Below, piece by piece: positions 32,495 through 32,541 of a stretch of DNA of 32,541 nucleotides. The position numbers and the translations under genes were made by a program. Where the stretch lies: NCBI GenBank assembly GCA_002492525.1, contig DKZA01000027.1, positions 1 through 32,541 of the forward strand. Direction: 5' to 3'. Source of the DNA: Lachnospiraceae bacterium UBA7086 (GTDB lineage Bacteria; Bacillota; Clostridia; Lachnospirales; Lachnospiraceae). The notes under the pieces are model-generated. The model had not been told where the DNA came from and searched no databases. It was given only the letters and a program-made list of their open reading frames with translations. Positions within the stretch are counted from its first letter, which is position 1; each line of letters opens with the position of its first letter.

Positions 32495-32520
32495 GTGTGC
32501 TATAGGAAATTCCTTTACAT

Positions 32521-32541
32521 ATCCGAGGCCGCGAAGCGGAT
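32521..32541 (-). repeat. Inverted copy of the 56-bp repeat core, cut by the window end
   Basis: Read on the minus strand, these bases give ATCCGCTTCGCGGCCTCGGA, followed by T. This matches the core of the tandem unit at 24131-24150 with one difference. The rest of this copy lies outside the window. Confidence 0.75.

Overview
The window reads as chromosomal core-genome DNA of a Gram-positive anaerobe of the Clostridia, most likely a Lachnospiraceae member. The support is gene content and order: era-yqzL-recO, scpA-scpB, cmk-ispH-rpsA, a single-chain glycyl-tRNA synthetase, a PreP-type M16C peptidase, a DUF4349 lipoprotein, a biotin-dependent Na+-pumping decarboxylase cluster with separate subunits, and strong AGGAGG ribosome sites. 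The genus cannot be fixed from this sequence. All convincing genes lie on the + strand, so the window is co-oriented.

Layout. 1-1930: the 3' part of a rhomboid-fold membrane protein with a C-terminal zinc motif, a sigma-70-like protein without region 4, and an unrecognised 140-residue protein. 1931-2365: a gene-free stretch with a promoter and a 204-bp hairpin element (copy A) filling the leader of the next gene. 2366-8256: M16C peptidase, DUF4349 lipoprotein, era, a yqzL-like small gene missed by length-limited ORF calling, and recO. 8257-13338: a near-consensus promoter, a lipoprotein, glycyl- and alanyl-tRNA synthetases, then rpsU with its own promoter and terminator. 13621-20151: an envelope and chromosome-segregation group holding two D-Ala-D-Ala carboxypeptidases, a membrane-anchored metallophosphoesterase, scpA-scpB and a CotH-family kinase-like protein. 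20309-25738: a sodium-pump decarboxylase cluster. 25739-26123: a strong terminator, hairpin element copy B and a TetR promoter. 26124-32466: TetR and RpiR regulators, an HI0933-type flavoprotein, cmk, ispH overlapping rpsA, and cheR with a terminator.

The metabolic centre is 20309-25738. It encodes a 12S-type carboxyltransferase with a rewritten CoA-site motif, an OadG-like small subunit fused to a lipoprotein domain, a free biotin carrier, the OadB Na+-translocating beta subunit, and a 5S-type (pyruvate/oxaloacetate) carboxyltransferase. Two chemically different carboxyltransferases therefore share one biotin carrier and one Na+ pump. This resembles a propionibacterial transcarboxylase grafted onto a sodium pump; whether the two enzymes work together is inference.

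The most unusual non-coding signal is the pair of ~200-bp hairpin elements (2132-2335 and 25809-26004). They share a 29-bp core with 26 identities, while their long arms differ between copies yet remain complementary within each copy. A second dispersed family, a 56-bp tandem unit at 24127-24263, recurs in inverted orientation at the last bases of the window.
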